NCBI GenBank assembly: GCA_017303615.1
Contig: JAFLCK010000018.1
Location: 1 to 64,000, forward strand
DNA: 64,000 nt
Reading direction: 5' to 3'
DNA from: Obscuribacter phosphatis_A
Lineage (GTDB): Bacteria; Cyanobacteriota; Vampirovibrionia; Obscuribacterales; Obscuribacteraceae
The notes under the pieces were generated by a model that searched no databases, was not told the DNA's origin, and was given only the letters and a program-made list of their open reading frames with translations. A program made the translations under genes and the position numbers. Below are positions 43,109 to 51,788 of the stretch, piece after piece (the first letter of the stretch is position 1; each line of letters opens with the position of its first letter).

Positions 43109-43810
43109 ATGGACCGAATTACCAGCAACGATGATCTCGCTTATCGCCAACAAACCGAGAACCAAAACATCAATCGCGGTGCAGTGAGCGAACGCAGTCT
43201 CTATGAAGAACTATACACACCACAAGAATTCAGCCCTCGCGACCACGAACGCCTGAAAGACGGTGGACGAAGCGGCGGACCAGTCTACAATGAGAGCAAA
43301 CTAGAGATCCTCAAAAAGATCTACAGACAGACAGATACAGGCAACAAACAAGTCGCTCCCGGGCAGATCCAACTTGATGGCTCGATTGTCTTTCATGCCC
43401 AGCCTAAAGATATGCAGCCCAGAACGAGCGCCCAAGAAGCGCAGCCAGTCGATAAGCCGCGCAACATGCAATCCCCCCCGCACGCTCAAGAAAGTCAGCC
43501 CGCTGATATGCCGCGCAACATGCAGCCCCATCCACGTGCTCAAGAAAGTCAGCCCGCTGATAAGCCGCGCAACATGCAACCTCACCCGCCCTCTCAAGAA
43601 CGCCGACCGGGCGGCTCGCAAGAAGCTATCAAAGATCCAGGCTTCTTATATCCACTCTATCCAGGTAAAGAATTCTGCCCACCTGACAGAAGTGAGTTGC
43701 CTGTGCCGAAATTGCCGCAACCCAAACCACCTCAAGAAAAGCCGGAAAGAGACATGGATAAAGATATTAGAAAAGAGATGCCGCTCAGACAAGGCGCACT
43801 TAGCTGGTAA
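43109..43810 (+). CDS. Gln/Pro-rich hydrophilic orphan protein with tandem repeats
   Basis: The 233-residue protein has no signal peptide. Residues about 110-175 contain three to four 16-residue units built on SQPADKPRNMQPHP-AQE, with Q, P and N in excess, followed by PLYPGKEFCPPDR and a charged end. The flanking GAGGA ribosome site is eight bases before the ATG. Its promoter has four GGTCAC half-sites. The protein is probably disordered, and repeat number may vary between strains. It shares no clear sequence with the other orphans but matches them in composition and control. Function unknown. Confidence 0.75.
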   Translation: MDRITSNDDLAYRQQTENQNINRGAVSERSLYEELYTPQEFSPRDHERLKDGGRSGGPVYNESKLEILKKIYRQTDTGNKQVAPGQIQLDGSIVFHAQPKDMQPRTSAQEAQPVDKPRNMQSPPHAQESQPADMPRNMQPHPRAQESQPADKPRNMQPHPPSQERRPGGSQEAIKDPGFLYPLYPGKEFCPPDRSELPVPKLPQPKPPQEKPERDMDKDIRKEMPLRQGALSW

Positions 43811-43831
43811 AAGTTTTGCTCGGGGTCAAAC

Positions 43832-43869
43832 AAAAGAACTCTGCTTCTCGGCAGGGTTCTTCTGTTTTT
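43832..43869 (+). terminator. Rho-independent terminator after the Gln/Pro-rich gene
   Basis: AAGAACTCTGC (43834-43844) pairs with GCAGGGTTCTT (43851-43861) with one G-U, and CTGTTTTT (43862-43869) follows as the U-tract. Confidence 0.85.
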
Positions 43870-44028
43870 AGCCTCATCTAAGGCTGAGCAATTGGCTAGT
43901 TCTACGAATTATTCAAGACAAGAGTCTGTGAGCGATTGCCTAGATTTGAGAGTTATTAAAGACCTGAGTCTGTGAGCATCTGCCTAGCTCAGAAAACCAT
44001 CAAAATCTAAATTTGAAGAGGGTAGAGC

Positions 44029-44083
44029 AGTCACAGATTGGTCACAGTAAAGTCACCTCTTGGTCAAAAATTGATACTACATT
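44029..44083 (+). promoter_or_regulatory. GGTCAC four-half-site operator with -10
   Basis: Four half-sites with exact 11-bp period: AGTCACAGATT, GGTCACAGTAA, AGTCACCTCTT, GGTCAAAAATT (44029-44072). The -10-like TACATT (44078-44083) starts 27 bp after the third. It matches the 43021 operator half-site by half-site. Confidence 0.85.
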
Positions 44084-44126
44084 AGGTGACATCGAAACAC
44101 TCTTTTCTTACCAGAGGACAATAAAG

Positions 44127-44576
44127 ATGAATATTGAAGCTTTGAGCAAACACGCCGCCCCTCAAGAAATTCAGGCTATGAAGCTGCCCCAAGACGACGC
44201 CAAAGCCAAAATGATGTCCGAAGTTTTAGACCGCCTGCAGAGCGGCAAAACCAATCTTGCCACCACCGGCGACCGCAACTTAGTGAACAGCAAAAGCGGT
44301 GCCAACACACCCGCCCAGACCGACAGTGAAGCACTAAACAACATGCAGAAGAAACCCAACAGAAGTCCATCGCAGCTTCCCGACCTGATTTTGCATTGTT
44401 CCGTCACAGGCAAAAGAATCGAGTGCGACGGTATCATACTTAATGGCGGCAAAGACGTCATTAAGCCGATGGAACCGATCAAGCCAATCAAACCGATCAA
44501 GCCCATTATGCCTACAGACCCTGGTGACAAGCCCGGCAAGCCCGAGCCACATCCGCTCAATCCCAGATACAAATAA
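44127..44576 (+). CDS. Small Cys-pair, Lys/Pro-rich orphan protein
   Basis: The 149-residue protein starts at ATG 44127 with AGAGGA upstream. It is hydrophilic. Its middle carries LPDLILHCSVTGKRIECDGIIL, a Cx8C pair that resembles the CVERANGEIACG core of the tandem paralogs at 26.7-28.7 kb. The tail is a run of MEPIKPIKPIKPIMP units, of the same Lys-Pro type as the inserts there. I infer a distant relation. It lies directly beside the response regulator at 44.7 kb (convergent) and carries the GGTCAC operator. Function unknown. Confidence 0.75.
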   Translation: MNIEALSKHAAPQEIQAMKLPQDDAKAKMMSEVLDRLQSGKTNLATTGDRNLVNSKSGANTPAQTDSEALNNMQKKPNRSPSQLPDLILHCSVTGKRIECDGIILNGGKDVIKPMEPIKPIKPIKPIMPTDPGDKPGKPEPHPLNPRYK

Positions 44577-44666
44577 GTAGATCGATAGAAAAGGCATGTT
44601 TGGTGGAACCAATCGAAATCAAGCGCAGTGTGAAGACTGCCTGAAGTTCAACAAGCCTCCTTCACT

Positions 44667-45347
44667 CTACACTGCGCGAAATCTGTAACCCACCCGGGGA
44701 ATTGTTTCAATTGCCGACTTAGTCTCATCTTCATGCACATCAATCTTTTTTCTGATGCGCTTGATGGCAGTTCGCAATCCCTCGGGTGTGGCGTCTGAAT
44801 CAGTTGACCAGACCCTAGAAATCAATGCTTCGGCGCTAAAGACTTGATCTTGATGCCTCATAAAAAACTCAAGCAAGGCAAAGTCGCGTGGTAAAAGATG
44901 CACTTCTGCACCGGCCACTGTCACTCTGTGTTTGCTGGCATCAAGTTCAAGGTTTCCACACTTAAATACAGTTGTCTGCAATCCTTGCGGGCGCCTCAGC
45001 AAGGCTCTTATTCTTGCCGAAAGTTCTCTGACAGCAAAAGGCTTGGTCAGATAATCATCGGCACCGGTGCCCAAGCCAGATTCTTTATCAGCAATTTCAG
45101 ACTTGCCGGTGAGCATTATTATCGGCGCTAGCCCACCACCCTTGCGATATTCTTTGAGCACATCGATGCCTGCCATGCTGGGCAAATCCCAATCGAGCAC
45201 CACCACATCGAAACCCGACATACGCAAAAGCTCAAGCCCGATGGCGCCGTCATTGGCCACCTCGACAGTATATTTCTCACCACTGAGCCAACTTTCCAGC
45301 ATATCAGCCAGATCGAGGTCATCTTCCACCAAGAGAATTTTAGGCAT
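44667..45347 (-). CDS. OmpR/PhoB-family response regulator
   Basis: The 226-residue protein has a receiver domain (1-120) with E8-D9-D10, phosphoacceptor Asp52 in VVLDWDLPS, the Thr of MLTGKSE and the Lys of LTKPFAV. A winged helix (about 125-226) contains LLPRDFALLEFFMRHQDQVFS and ends ETIPRVGYRF. It closely resembles the regulator at 13.5 kb in length and motifs (both have AEALI/PEALLE-RVW). It is divergent from the histidine kinase at 45.5 kb, the presumed partner, and convergent with the small Cys-pair gene. The GGTCAC operators at 43.0 and 44.0 kb are its likely targets. Confidence 0.93.
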   Translation of the reverse strand: MPKILLVEDDLDLADMLESWLSGEKYTVEVANDGAIGLELLRMSGFDVVVLDWDLPSMAGIDVLKEYRKGGGLAPIIMLTGKSEIADKESGLGTGADDYLTKPFAVRELSARIRALLRRPQGLQTTVFKCGNLELDASKHRVTVAGAEVHLLPRDFALLEFFMRHQDQVFSAEALISRVWSTDSDATPEGLRTAIKRIRKKIDVHEDETKSAIETIPRVGYRFRAV

Positions 45348-45561
45348 TCAGTTTCTACCCAAGAATGAATCGTCAACGATGCCAGTAAATATACCAGAGA
45401 CCGACAAAGGCGAAACAACTGCCTCATAACAGCAAATTAGTAACTAATTCAGAGACAAGCAAATTTGGCTGCCTGCCGGCGGATGACTTTCGGTGCTCAC
45501 CTTGCGGTGGGTTATTTTCAGTGGATGATTTAAGGTTCCAGCTGCGTGGGATAAACAGGAT

Positions 45562-47412
45562 ATGAAAATCCTCAAGAGCCTGGGAACCAAGATACTGATA
45601 CTAATATCAGTCCCCTTGGTTTTCCAGCTGAGCATTCTGGCGGTGGTCGCCAATTTGCAAGATCAAGCCGAGGCAGAGGCCCGGTCAGCAGATAAAGCTC
45701 GCCGCTTCTCCGATGAAGTCATGGACCTTATCAGAGACATTCTTGCCCTTAAGTCCAATTTCGGAGAGCACGACTCTATTCACCTAAACCCTGAAATGGG
45801 ATCGCAATATCTCACGCTCAAAGAAAGTATAGAGGGGCATTTCGCCGCCTTGCGCGAACTAACCAAAGACAATGTAGATTTATCTAGACGGGTAAACAAG
45901 ACCCTTTCTATTGTTCTTACTGCACAACACCAAATGGCTAAAGCCAGAAGAGCATATCGCCGAGCCAAATTAGCCGGAGAGGAAGCGCCGCTCGACGACT
46001 ATGTCAAACTGCGCGACACGACCATGAACTTCTCGCAAGAGCTGCTCAACCTGCGCGATGCCGGTCGCAACATCGCCCAAGCCAGCCCAGAAAAACAGAG
46101 AATACTACGCACCAAAATTCAGAATTTATTGCTTGCCGGTAGCGTAGCCAACATACTCTTCACACTCGGTTTAGGCTTTCTTCTCAGTCGCAGCATTGTA
46201 CACCGCTTAAATATCATCAACGAAAATAACTTCAGATTGGCATCTAATCGCCCACTGCACGAGCCTCTGCGCGGCGAAGATGAAATCGCCAAAGTAGACC
46301 ACTTCTTTCATAAAATGGCAGCCGAAATTTCAAGCGCCATCAGCAAAGAAAAAATAATTCTCGAATCAGCTCACGACTGTATTGCCGCCTTTGATGAAAA
46401 CTTCAAATTTCTGAGAGTAAACGCCGCCTCCCAACAAATATTCGACCTTGAAGCCGACGAAGTTCTCTCAAGCCATTTTGTCGATTTTCTTGCCAGCGAA
46501 GAAAAAGAAAAATTCAGCGCGTTCAGACAGCAATTGCGCAACGTCAACACATCCAAACCTGCTTCATTCACTATTGTTCGCCGTGATGGCAGTCAGAGAC
46601 AAGTGCTCTTGTCATTGCGCAAACTGCAACAAGACACGGCAGATACGCAAGAAGCCGCAGGTCAACGCAAGAGCGACGAGTTCATTGCCGTCTTCCACGA
46701 CATCACCGAACGTTACCAAGCCGAACAACTCAAGCAAGAGGTAGTGGCCATGGTCACCCATGACTTACGCTCACCCCTTATGACAATAGAAACCTTTTTG
46801 GAAATGCTCGCCCAAGGCGCATATAACGACGAAAGCGCGACAGAAAAATACAACAGACATCTAGCTGGAGCCAAGCGCAGCAGCAAGCGCATGCTTGTTC
46901 TGATCGGCGACTTGCTTGACATCGAAAAAATCAAATCAGGAATGCTCAACATCCAGCCCGAGACTTTGCAAGCAAGAGAGATTCTAGAGGCAGCTATCGA
47001 AGAAAGCTCGGGCTTTGCGGCTGAAATGGGCGTTAGCCTAAAACTGCGTCCAGGAAATGCTTCTGTCAAAGCCGACCCACAAATGCTTCCGAGAATTATC
47101 GCCAATCTTTTGTCGAATGCCATCAAATTCAGCCCGCCTGGAGGGACAGTGACACTGCAAGCTCGTACCAGCGGAAATTCGGTCATCTTCTCGGTTGAAG
47201 ACCAAGGTCCCGGCCTATCGCCAGAAGACCAAAATCAGATATTTGAACGATTCCAGCAAGTCGGCAATCAAACGGCAAGAACCCGCGGCGGCTCAGGGCT
47301 AGGACTGACCATTTGCAAAGAGATGGTAGAGATTCATGGCGGCAAAATTTGGGTCGAATCATCCAAAGGAGAGGGCTCTACCTTTTTGTTCACGATGCCA
47401 AGAACAAGTTAA
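45562..47412 (+). CDS. Membrane histidine kinase with HAMP-like and PAS domains
   Basis: The 616-residue protein has two membrane spans (about residues 10-30 and 190-208) around a helical external sensor of about 155 residues, similar in form to CHASE3 or four-helix-bundle domains. A HAMP-like linker (209-260), a PAS domain (about 265-385), HisKA with phosphoacceptor His400 in MVTHDLRSPL, and HATPase with NLLSNAIKFSP, EDQGPGL and GSGLGLTI follow. GGAT precedes the ATG. It is divergent from the response regulator, 214 bases apart. The sensor region is well formed, so a periplasmic signal is likely; its nature is unknown. Confidence 0.92.
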   Translation: MKILKSLGTKILILISVPLVFQLSILAVVANLQDQAEAEARSADKARRFSDEVMDLIRDILALKSNFGEHDSIHLNPEMGSQYLTLKESIEGHFAALRELTKDNVDLSRRVNKTLSIVLTAQHQMAKARRAYRRAKLAGEEAPLDDYVKLRDTTMNFSQELLNLRDAGRNIAQASPEKQRILRTKIQNLLLAGSVANILFTLGLGFLLSRSIVHRLNIINENNFRLASNRPLHEPLRGEDEIAKVDHFFHKMAAEISSAISKEKIILESAHDCIAAFDENFKFLRVNAASQQIFDLEADEVLSSHFVDFLASEEKEKFSAFRQQLRNVNTSKPASFTIVRRDGSQRQVLLSLRKLQQDTADTQEAAGQRKSDEFIAVFHDITERYQAEQLKQEVVAMVTHDLRSPLMTIETFLEMLAQGAYNDESATEKYNRHLAGAKRSSKRMLVLIGDLLDIEKIKSGMLNIQPETLQAREILEAAIEESSGFAAEMGVSLKLRPGNASVKADPQMLPRIIANLLSNAIKFSPPGGTVTLQARTSGNSVIFSVEDQGPGLSPEDQNQIFERFQQVGNQTARTRGGSGLGLTICKEMVEIHGGKIWVESSKGEGSTFLFTMPRTS

Positions 47413-47540
47413 CATAGAAACAGACCGGCAGCCCCACATCGAAAATCGAGACTTTTCCACAAGGCGCACTCCCTTACAACCATCCGGTGCCAAAGCCCCA
47501 AAACAAAGTCAACGACTATGACTGGGGGCTGCAAATCAAA

Positions 47541-47573
47541 TAGCAAGAAATTCTCGACAATTTCTTGCTATTT
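47541..47573. terminator. Bidirectional terminator between convergent genes
   Basis: A perfect 12-bp stem TAGCAAGAAATT (47541-47552) / AATTTCTTGCTA (47559-47570) with a six-base loop is flanked by AAA and TTT. It serves the histidine kinase gene (plus) and probably the GT-C-like gene (minus). Confidence 0.75.
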
Positions 47574-47652
47574 CAACAAGACACAACCAGAGTTAAGCTT
47601 TCAATTTAAAAGTCCAGCCCAATAGCAAAAAATCAAAATCGGGCCACTTTTA

Positions 47653-49569
47653 TCAAGACTTTCTTGCAGCAATAAAGGCCGTCTCATCCTCAAACAAAAT
47701 CTGCCAGCCCTTCGCAGCCTGCGCCTCTTGACGAATAAATTTCGCAAGCGGAGCCTTTGGCTGCAAGATCACCCAATCGACCTTCAAAGCAGCGAGCTTT
47801 TGTTGGAACCCATTCTGGCACTCGTTTATTGCCCTATAGTTCAAGACATGCTCATCTCCGTACATGTCAAACCTGGTATCTATAAAGACCTTAGGTTTTC
47901 CAGGGCTCCTATAGATAAGAACATCACCAATCTGCGGATCATTGAAGACACGCCCCCGAAGCCTTTCATCGGCGGTGGCCAAGGTCATCGCTTTCTGACT
48001 GGGCACCTGAAAAGCAGCGGAAGAAGCGGGCAGCTCAGGCTTTACAACCCTACTGGCAATGAGCGAAACACCGGCAAGAGCGCAGAAACAAACTATCGCT
48101 AGTTCACCGGCTCCGCCGGCTTTCCATATGTCGAGCGTGTGGTGGTCAAAATTCCACCAAAAGCCTTTCAGGTGATTCTGAGACTTTATTATTGCCTCTC
48201 CTTTGTCATTCCGCTCAATCTGCGGCTTAGGCTCTTCTTCCTTGACAGCAAGTAGCCGGCGCAAGCCGCTCAAGGCAGATACCTCAGCAACAAGCATCAG
48301 AGCGACAAAAACAATAAGCCGACTGGTCTTGAATGAGTTGAAGATTCCTATCGAGCCAATCAAGAAAGAAATCAATATCTCGGTAAGCAGCCGGCGACGA
48401 AGCTCCGGCGAATTGGTCCCAGTATCGCGGCGATACCAGATTATGGTGCGGATGAAAGTAACAACGTAGAGCACTACTAGGGCGAGATATGGCCAATAGA
48501 TAACTTTAGTGGGATCTAGAGGTGAAAGCTCTACGATGAACTGATTCATTCGGGAAAAGAAAAGCTCTGGAATATAGAGCCATAAACCTATTCCGTAGGG
48601 ATTGATCAGACTCGCAGCTGCCATGCCAAATAATGCAATCGTGAAAAGCACTACCAAGTTTCTATTCTCAGCCTTAAAAAATATCGCGCCGCCAACAGCA
48701 CCCAAAAGACAAGCCGTGACGAGACTAAATGCTGTTGTGAAGCCGGTGTGCATATTAGCCCATAACACCATAAGCGGTGCCGCTACCAGAACAATTGGAA
48801 AAAGCTTTTTACCGCCGGTGAGGTAATCAGCCCGACTATGGTGAATCAACTGCAAATAAATTGACAAAAAGACAAAGGAGAAAATCTCCGGTCGGACAAG
48901 TGTATGAAAGCTAGCACTGAGCATGCCAAGCAAAGTTGCGACTATGGCAAGAAGGAAATTCGACTCGCGCTTCACCGCCACGCTTAGAGGCAGAGACAGG
49001 TAGGCGGTGACAATGCAGCAAGCGGTGAGCATCAAAACAGCCAACAAGCCACCATAGGCGGTGACGACATAAAACAACACTTCCGAAAGCCACTGATAGA
49101 GTACGAAATTACGTCCAGGAAGAGCGCCTGAACCATGACCCAACTCAACACCAGAAAGAGCCCCGACAGCAGCAGATCCCACCCGACCCAGCTCTGCAAA
49201 AGTATAAGAAAATGGATCGGTGCTGGGAATGCTTTGCGACTCGAAGATATAGCGACCAAGCGCCATTAACCAACAAGTATCAGGGTCGTGCAAAGCCGTA
49301 CCGGCCACCCAAGCGCCAGCTAGAAAAGACCAGAAGAGCAAGAGCCCGAGCAGAATGCGAGAGCAAGTGTGAGCCAACAATTCCTGTCCTGAAATGATCA
49401 GCTTAGGCGAGTCGGGATTGTTGGCTGGTCCAAACTCAAAGCCTTCATCTCTGGCATAATCGAGCCAATGCTTGCCGCCTTCTTCTTGCTTAGCCGAGGC
49501 GTCGGGTCGAGCTGAAGGCTTCTCAATCTCTCCCGAGGCTTTGCCTTGAGTTTCGTCTGAATTTGCCAT
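47653..49569 (-). CDS. Polytopic membrane protein, GT-C-glycosyltransferase-like
   Basis: The 638-residue protein has a cytosolic N-terminal tail, about ten to twelve membrane spans (residues 75-520) and a soluble C-terminal part (about 540-638). The first outer loop carries DPDTCWLMALGRYIFESQSIP-TDPFSYTF, a motif (D-WLxxGRxIxExGxxPxxDPFSxT) known from polytopic GT-C-like proteins of cyanobacteria and relatives, in which an Asp near the membrane face is catalytic. The C-terminal end has VFNDPQIGDVLIYRSPGKPKVFIDTRFDMYG, as in such proteins. I infer lipid-linked sugar transfer. It lies six bases after guaA and is probably co-transcribed. Confidence 0.7.
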   Translation of the reverse strand: MANSDETQGKASGEIEKPSARPDASAKQEEGGKHWLDYARDEGFEFGPANNPDSPKLIISGQELLAHTCSRILLGLLLFWSFLAGAWVAGTALHDPDTCWLMALGRYIFESQSIPSTDPFSYTFAELGRVGSAAVGALSGVELGHGSGALPGRNFVLYQWLSEVLFYVVTAYGGLLAVLMLTACCIVTAYLSLPLSVAVKRESNFLLAIVATLLGMLSASFHTLVRPEIFSFVFLSIYLQLIHHSRADYLTGGKKLFPIVLVAAPLMVLWANMHTGFTTAFSLVTACLLGAVGGAIFFKAENRNLVVLFTIALFGMAAASLINPYGIGLWLYIPELFFSRMNQFIVELSPLDPTKVIYWPYLALVVLYVVTFIRTIIWYRRDTGTNSPELRRRLLTEILISFLIGSIGIFNSFKTSRLIVFVALMLVAEVSALSGLRRLLAVKEEEPKPQIERNDKGEAIIKSQNHLKGFWWNFDHHTLDIWKAGGAGELAIVCFCALAGVSLIASRVVKPELPASSAAFQVPSQKAMTLATADERLRGRVFNDPQIGDVLIYRSPGKPKVFIDTRFDMYGDEHVLNYRAINECQNGFQQKLAALKVDWVILQPKAPLAKFIRQEAQAAKGWQILFEDETAFIAARKS

Positions 49570-49575
49570 TGAGCC

Positions 49576-51183
49576 CTATTCCCACTCGATGGTGGCCGGT
49601 GGTTTTGAGGTGATGTCATAGACTACGCGGTTGATACCAGGAACTTCGTTGACGATGCGCGATGAGATAATCGCCAATAAATCATACGGTAGTCTCGCCC
49701 AATCGGCTGTCATACCGTCTTCAGAGGTGACCGCACGCATGACTATCTGATTTTGATAAGTGCGTTGATCGCCCATCACCCCGACCGACTTGGTGGGAAG
49801 CAACACGGCAAAGACCTGCCAAATCTGACGATAAAGTCCATGCGCCTTCACCTCTTCTCTGATTATCCAATCTGCCTCGCGCAGAGTCTTCAGACGCTCT
49901 TCAGTGACTTCGCCCAAGACTCTGATAGCAAGCCCTGGCCCGGGGAAGGGATGTCGCTCTACGATACTTTCGGGCACGCCCAGCTCTTTGCCGACCAAGC
50001 GCACTTCGTCTTTGAAGAGCTTGGCAAAAGGTTCCACCAACTCAAACTTCAGATCGTCGGGCAAGCCGCCGACATTATGATGGCTCTTGATCTTAACAGC
50101 CACGGGTTTGCCGGTCTTGGGATCGACCGTGGTGCCGGCCGATTCGACGACATCAGGATAGAGAGTGCCTTGAGCTAGGAAGTCGAAAGGCCCGAGTCTC
50201 TTCGATTCTTCTTCAAAGACGCGAATAAATTCAGCCCCTATGGCTTTGCGTTTAGCTTCCGGATCGGTGACGCCCGCAAGCTTAGAGATGAAGCGCGCTC
50301 CGGCGTTGACGGCATTGACCTTGATGTGAAACTCTTTTTCAAAAGTTTCAACCAGCCACTCAGGCTCGTTCTTGCGCATAAAGCCTTGATCGATGAACAT
50401 ACAGGTTAGCTTATCGCCTATAGCTTTGTGCAATAGAAAGGCGAGAGTCGAGCTGTCTACACCGCCGGATAGAGCCAGCAAGACTCTCTTATCGCCGACA
50501 CGTTTGGCAACCGCAGCACAGGCTTCTTCGACAAAGCGGCTCATGGTCCAGTTCTTGGGGCATTGGCAGATCTTCAGCACAAAGTTAGAAAGCAGTTCAC
50601 GACCGCCGACAGTGTGCACAACTTCGGGGTGAAACTGCACTCCAAAATACTTTCGCTCATGGTCGGCGATTGCTGCAACCGGTGTATCGGCAGTACAAGC
50701 CACTGTCGAGAAGCCGTCAGGCAGCTGAACGACGCTGTCGCCGTGGCTCATCCAACTTTCCATGGTCGGGTCGAGTCCGTCAAAGAGTTCGCCGTGGTGC
50801 TGGATGGTAAGCAAGGCGCGACCATATTCGCGCACCGGGGCCGGCTCAACTTTACCGCCCAGGTCGTGGGCCATTAATTGCATGCCGTAGCAGACACCCA
50901 GAACCGGCAAGCCTAGCTTCCAAATTTCTTTGTCGAGGCGAGGGGCGTGTTCTTCATAACAGCTGTTTGGTCCGCCCGAGAGGATAATTCCTTTCGGATT
51001 CAATCTCTTGAGGTCTTGCACCGAAATGCTATGAGGCAAGAGTTCAGAGTAAACCGAAAGCTCACGCACCCTTCGGGCAATCAATTGCGAATACTGTGAA
51101 CCAAAGTCAAGTATGGCTATGGCGTCCTTAAGGGCGTTCTCTTCATACTTTTGAGCAGTACCCTTGACTTGACTGGTTGTCAT
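49576..51183 (-). CDS. guaA: GMP synthase (glutamine-hydrolysing)
   Basis: The 535-residue protein has an N-terminal class I glutaminase (ILDFGSQYSQL, nucleophile Cys in GVCYGMQL, and GVQFHPEVVHT with His and Glu). An ATP-pyrophosphatase follows (LSGGVDSS P-loop), and a C-terminal dimer domain ends NRVVYDITSKPPATIEWE, as the family requires. It converts XMP, glutamine and ATP to GMP. GGGGGA precedes the ATG. It is the first gene of a unit with the GT-C-like gene. An N-terminal extension of about 20 residues before the glutaminase is slightly long. Confidence 0.97.
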   Translation of the reverse strand: MTTSQVKGTAQKYEENALKDAIAILDFGSQYSQLIARRVRELSVYSELLPHSISVQDLKRLNPKGIILSGGPNSCYEEHAPRLDKEIWKLGLPVLGVCYGMQLMAHDLGGKVEPAPVREYGRALLTIQHHGELFDGLDPTMESWMSHGDSVVQLPDGFSTVACTADTPVAAIADHERKYFGVQFHPEVVHTVGGRELLSNFVLKICQCPKNWTMSRFVEEACAAVAKRVGDKRVLLALSGGVDSSTLAFLLHKAIGDKLTCMFIDQGFMRKNEPEWLVETFEKEFHIKVNAVNAGARFISKLAGVTDPEAKRKAIGAEFIRVFEEESKRLGPFDFLAQGTLYPDVVESAGTTVDPKTGKPVAVKIKSHHNVGGLPDDLKFELVEPFAKLFKDEVRLVGKELGVPESIVERHPFPGPGLAIRVLGEVTEERLKTLREADWIIREEVKAHGLYRQIWQVFAVLLPTKSVGVMGDQRTYQNQIVMRAVTSEDGMTADWARLPYDLLAIISSRIVNEVPGINRVVYDITSKPPATIEWE

Positions 51184-51272
51184 AAATTCCCCCTTAGTTG
51201 CCCAACCGGCTACAGGCGACTATTATCTTTCAGTGAACCGGTCCATTCCAGCGAAACTGAGGCATTTTTACT

Positions 51273-51788
51273 TTGTCCGTCGATTTTAATGAGCAAAATG
51301 AACTGATAGAGCATCTGCCTAACTTTCGAGTAGTTAACGAAAAGCTTTCGCGAGGCGGGCAGCCCAGCCGTGAAGGCTTCTTGAAACTAAAGAGTTTCGG
51401 TATCAAGACTGTGGTCAATCTGCGTGAAGACAGTCAGCAAGCTCTAGAAGAAGAAAAGCTTGTGCAAGTACTTGGCATGGACTATGAAAGCATCCCCATG
51501 AATCCTTTCTTCAAGCCAAAAGATAAAGACATCGAACAGTTTCTCAAATTAGCCCTCACCCGCACGCCGATTTTTGTGCACTGCTTACATGGACAAGACC
51601 GCACTGGAGCAACTGTTTGCATTTATCGCATGCTGGTTGATGGCTTTGACCATGAAAGCGCCGTCCAAGAGATGCATTCGCTGGGCTTTCATCGTGAATT
51701 TGCCCTATTGACCGAAATAGTAGAAGAATACAAGCATCGACGCCTGCAAGACGTTCTAGCCCTGGACCTCTTCAGCAATGGCCTCTAG
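51273..51788 (+). CDS. Dual-specificity-type protein tyrosine phosphatase
   Basis: The 171-residue protein contains the Cx5R loop in VHCLHGQDRTGA (nucleophile Cys, P-loop Arg) and the general-acid region before it. NEKLSRGGQPSREGFLKLKSFGIKTVVNLRE is the N-terminal part typical of bacterial and plant-fungal atypical DSP phosphatases. It probably dephosphorylates proteins or phosphoinositide-like or inositol phosphates. The start is TTG 51273 with GAGG ten bases upstream; the nearby ATG at 51298 is out of frame. The next gene overlaps its end by 11 bases. Ser/Thr kinases elsewhere in the window make a protein substrate plausible. Confidence 0.88.
   Translation: MSVDFNEQNELIEHLPNFRVVNEKLSRGGQPSREGFLKLKSFGIKTVVNLREDSQQALEEEKLVQVLGMDYESIPMNPFFKPKDKDIEQFLKLALTRTPIFVHCLHGQDRTGATVCIYRMLVDGFDHESAVQEMHSLGFHREFALLTEIVEEYKHRRLQDVLALDLFSNGL

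Larger units (their letters stand above)
43811..44126. other. Intergenic region with terminator and quadruple operator
   Basis: About 316 bases containing the terminator of the upstream gene (43832-43869) and the four-half-site promoter (44029-44083) of the next one. The part between shows two near-copies of GAGTCTGTGAGC-(G)ATTGCCTAG / ATCTGCCTAG. No gene is seen. Confidence 0.6.

Noticed and set aside
44612..44678. Hairpin between the Cys-pair gene and the convergent response regulator
   Set aside because: The arms overlap the response-regulator stop codon, pairing is only nine bases plus gaps, and no U-tract follows.
51298..51300. ATG as the start of the DSP phosphatase
   Set aside because: It is out of frame; the TTG at 51273 has a GAGG at suitable distance.
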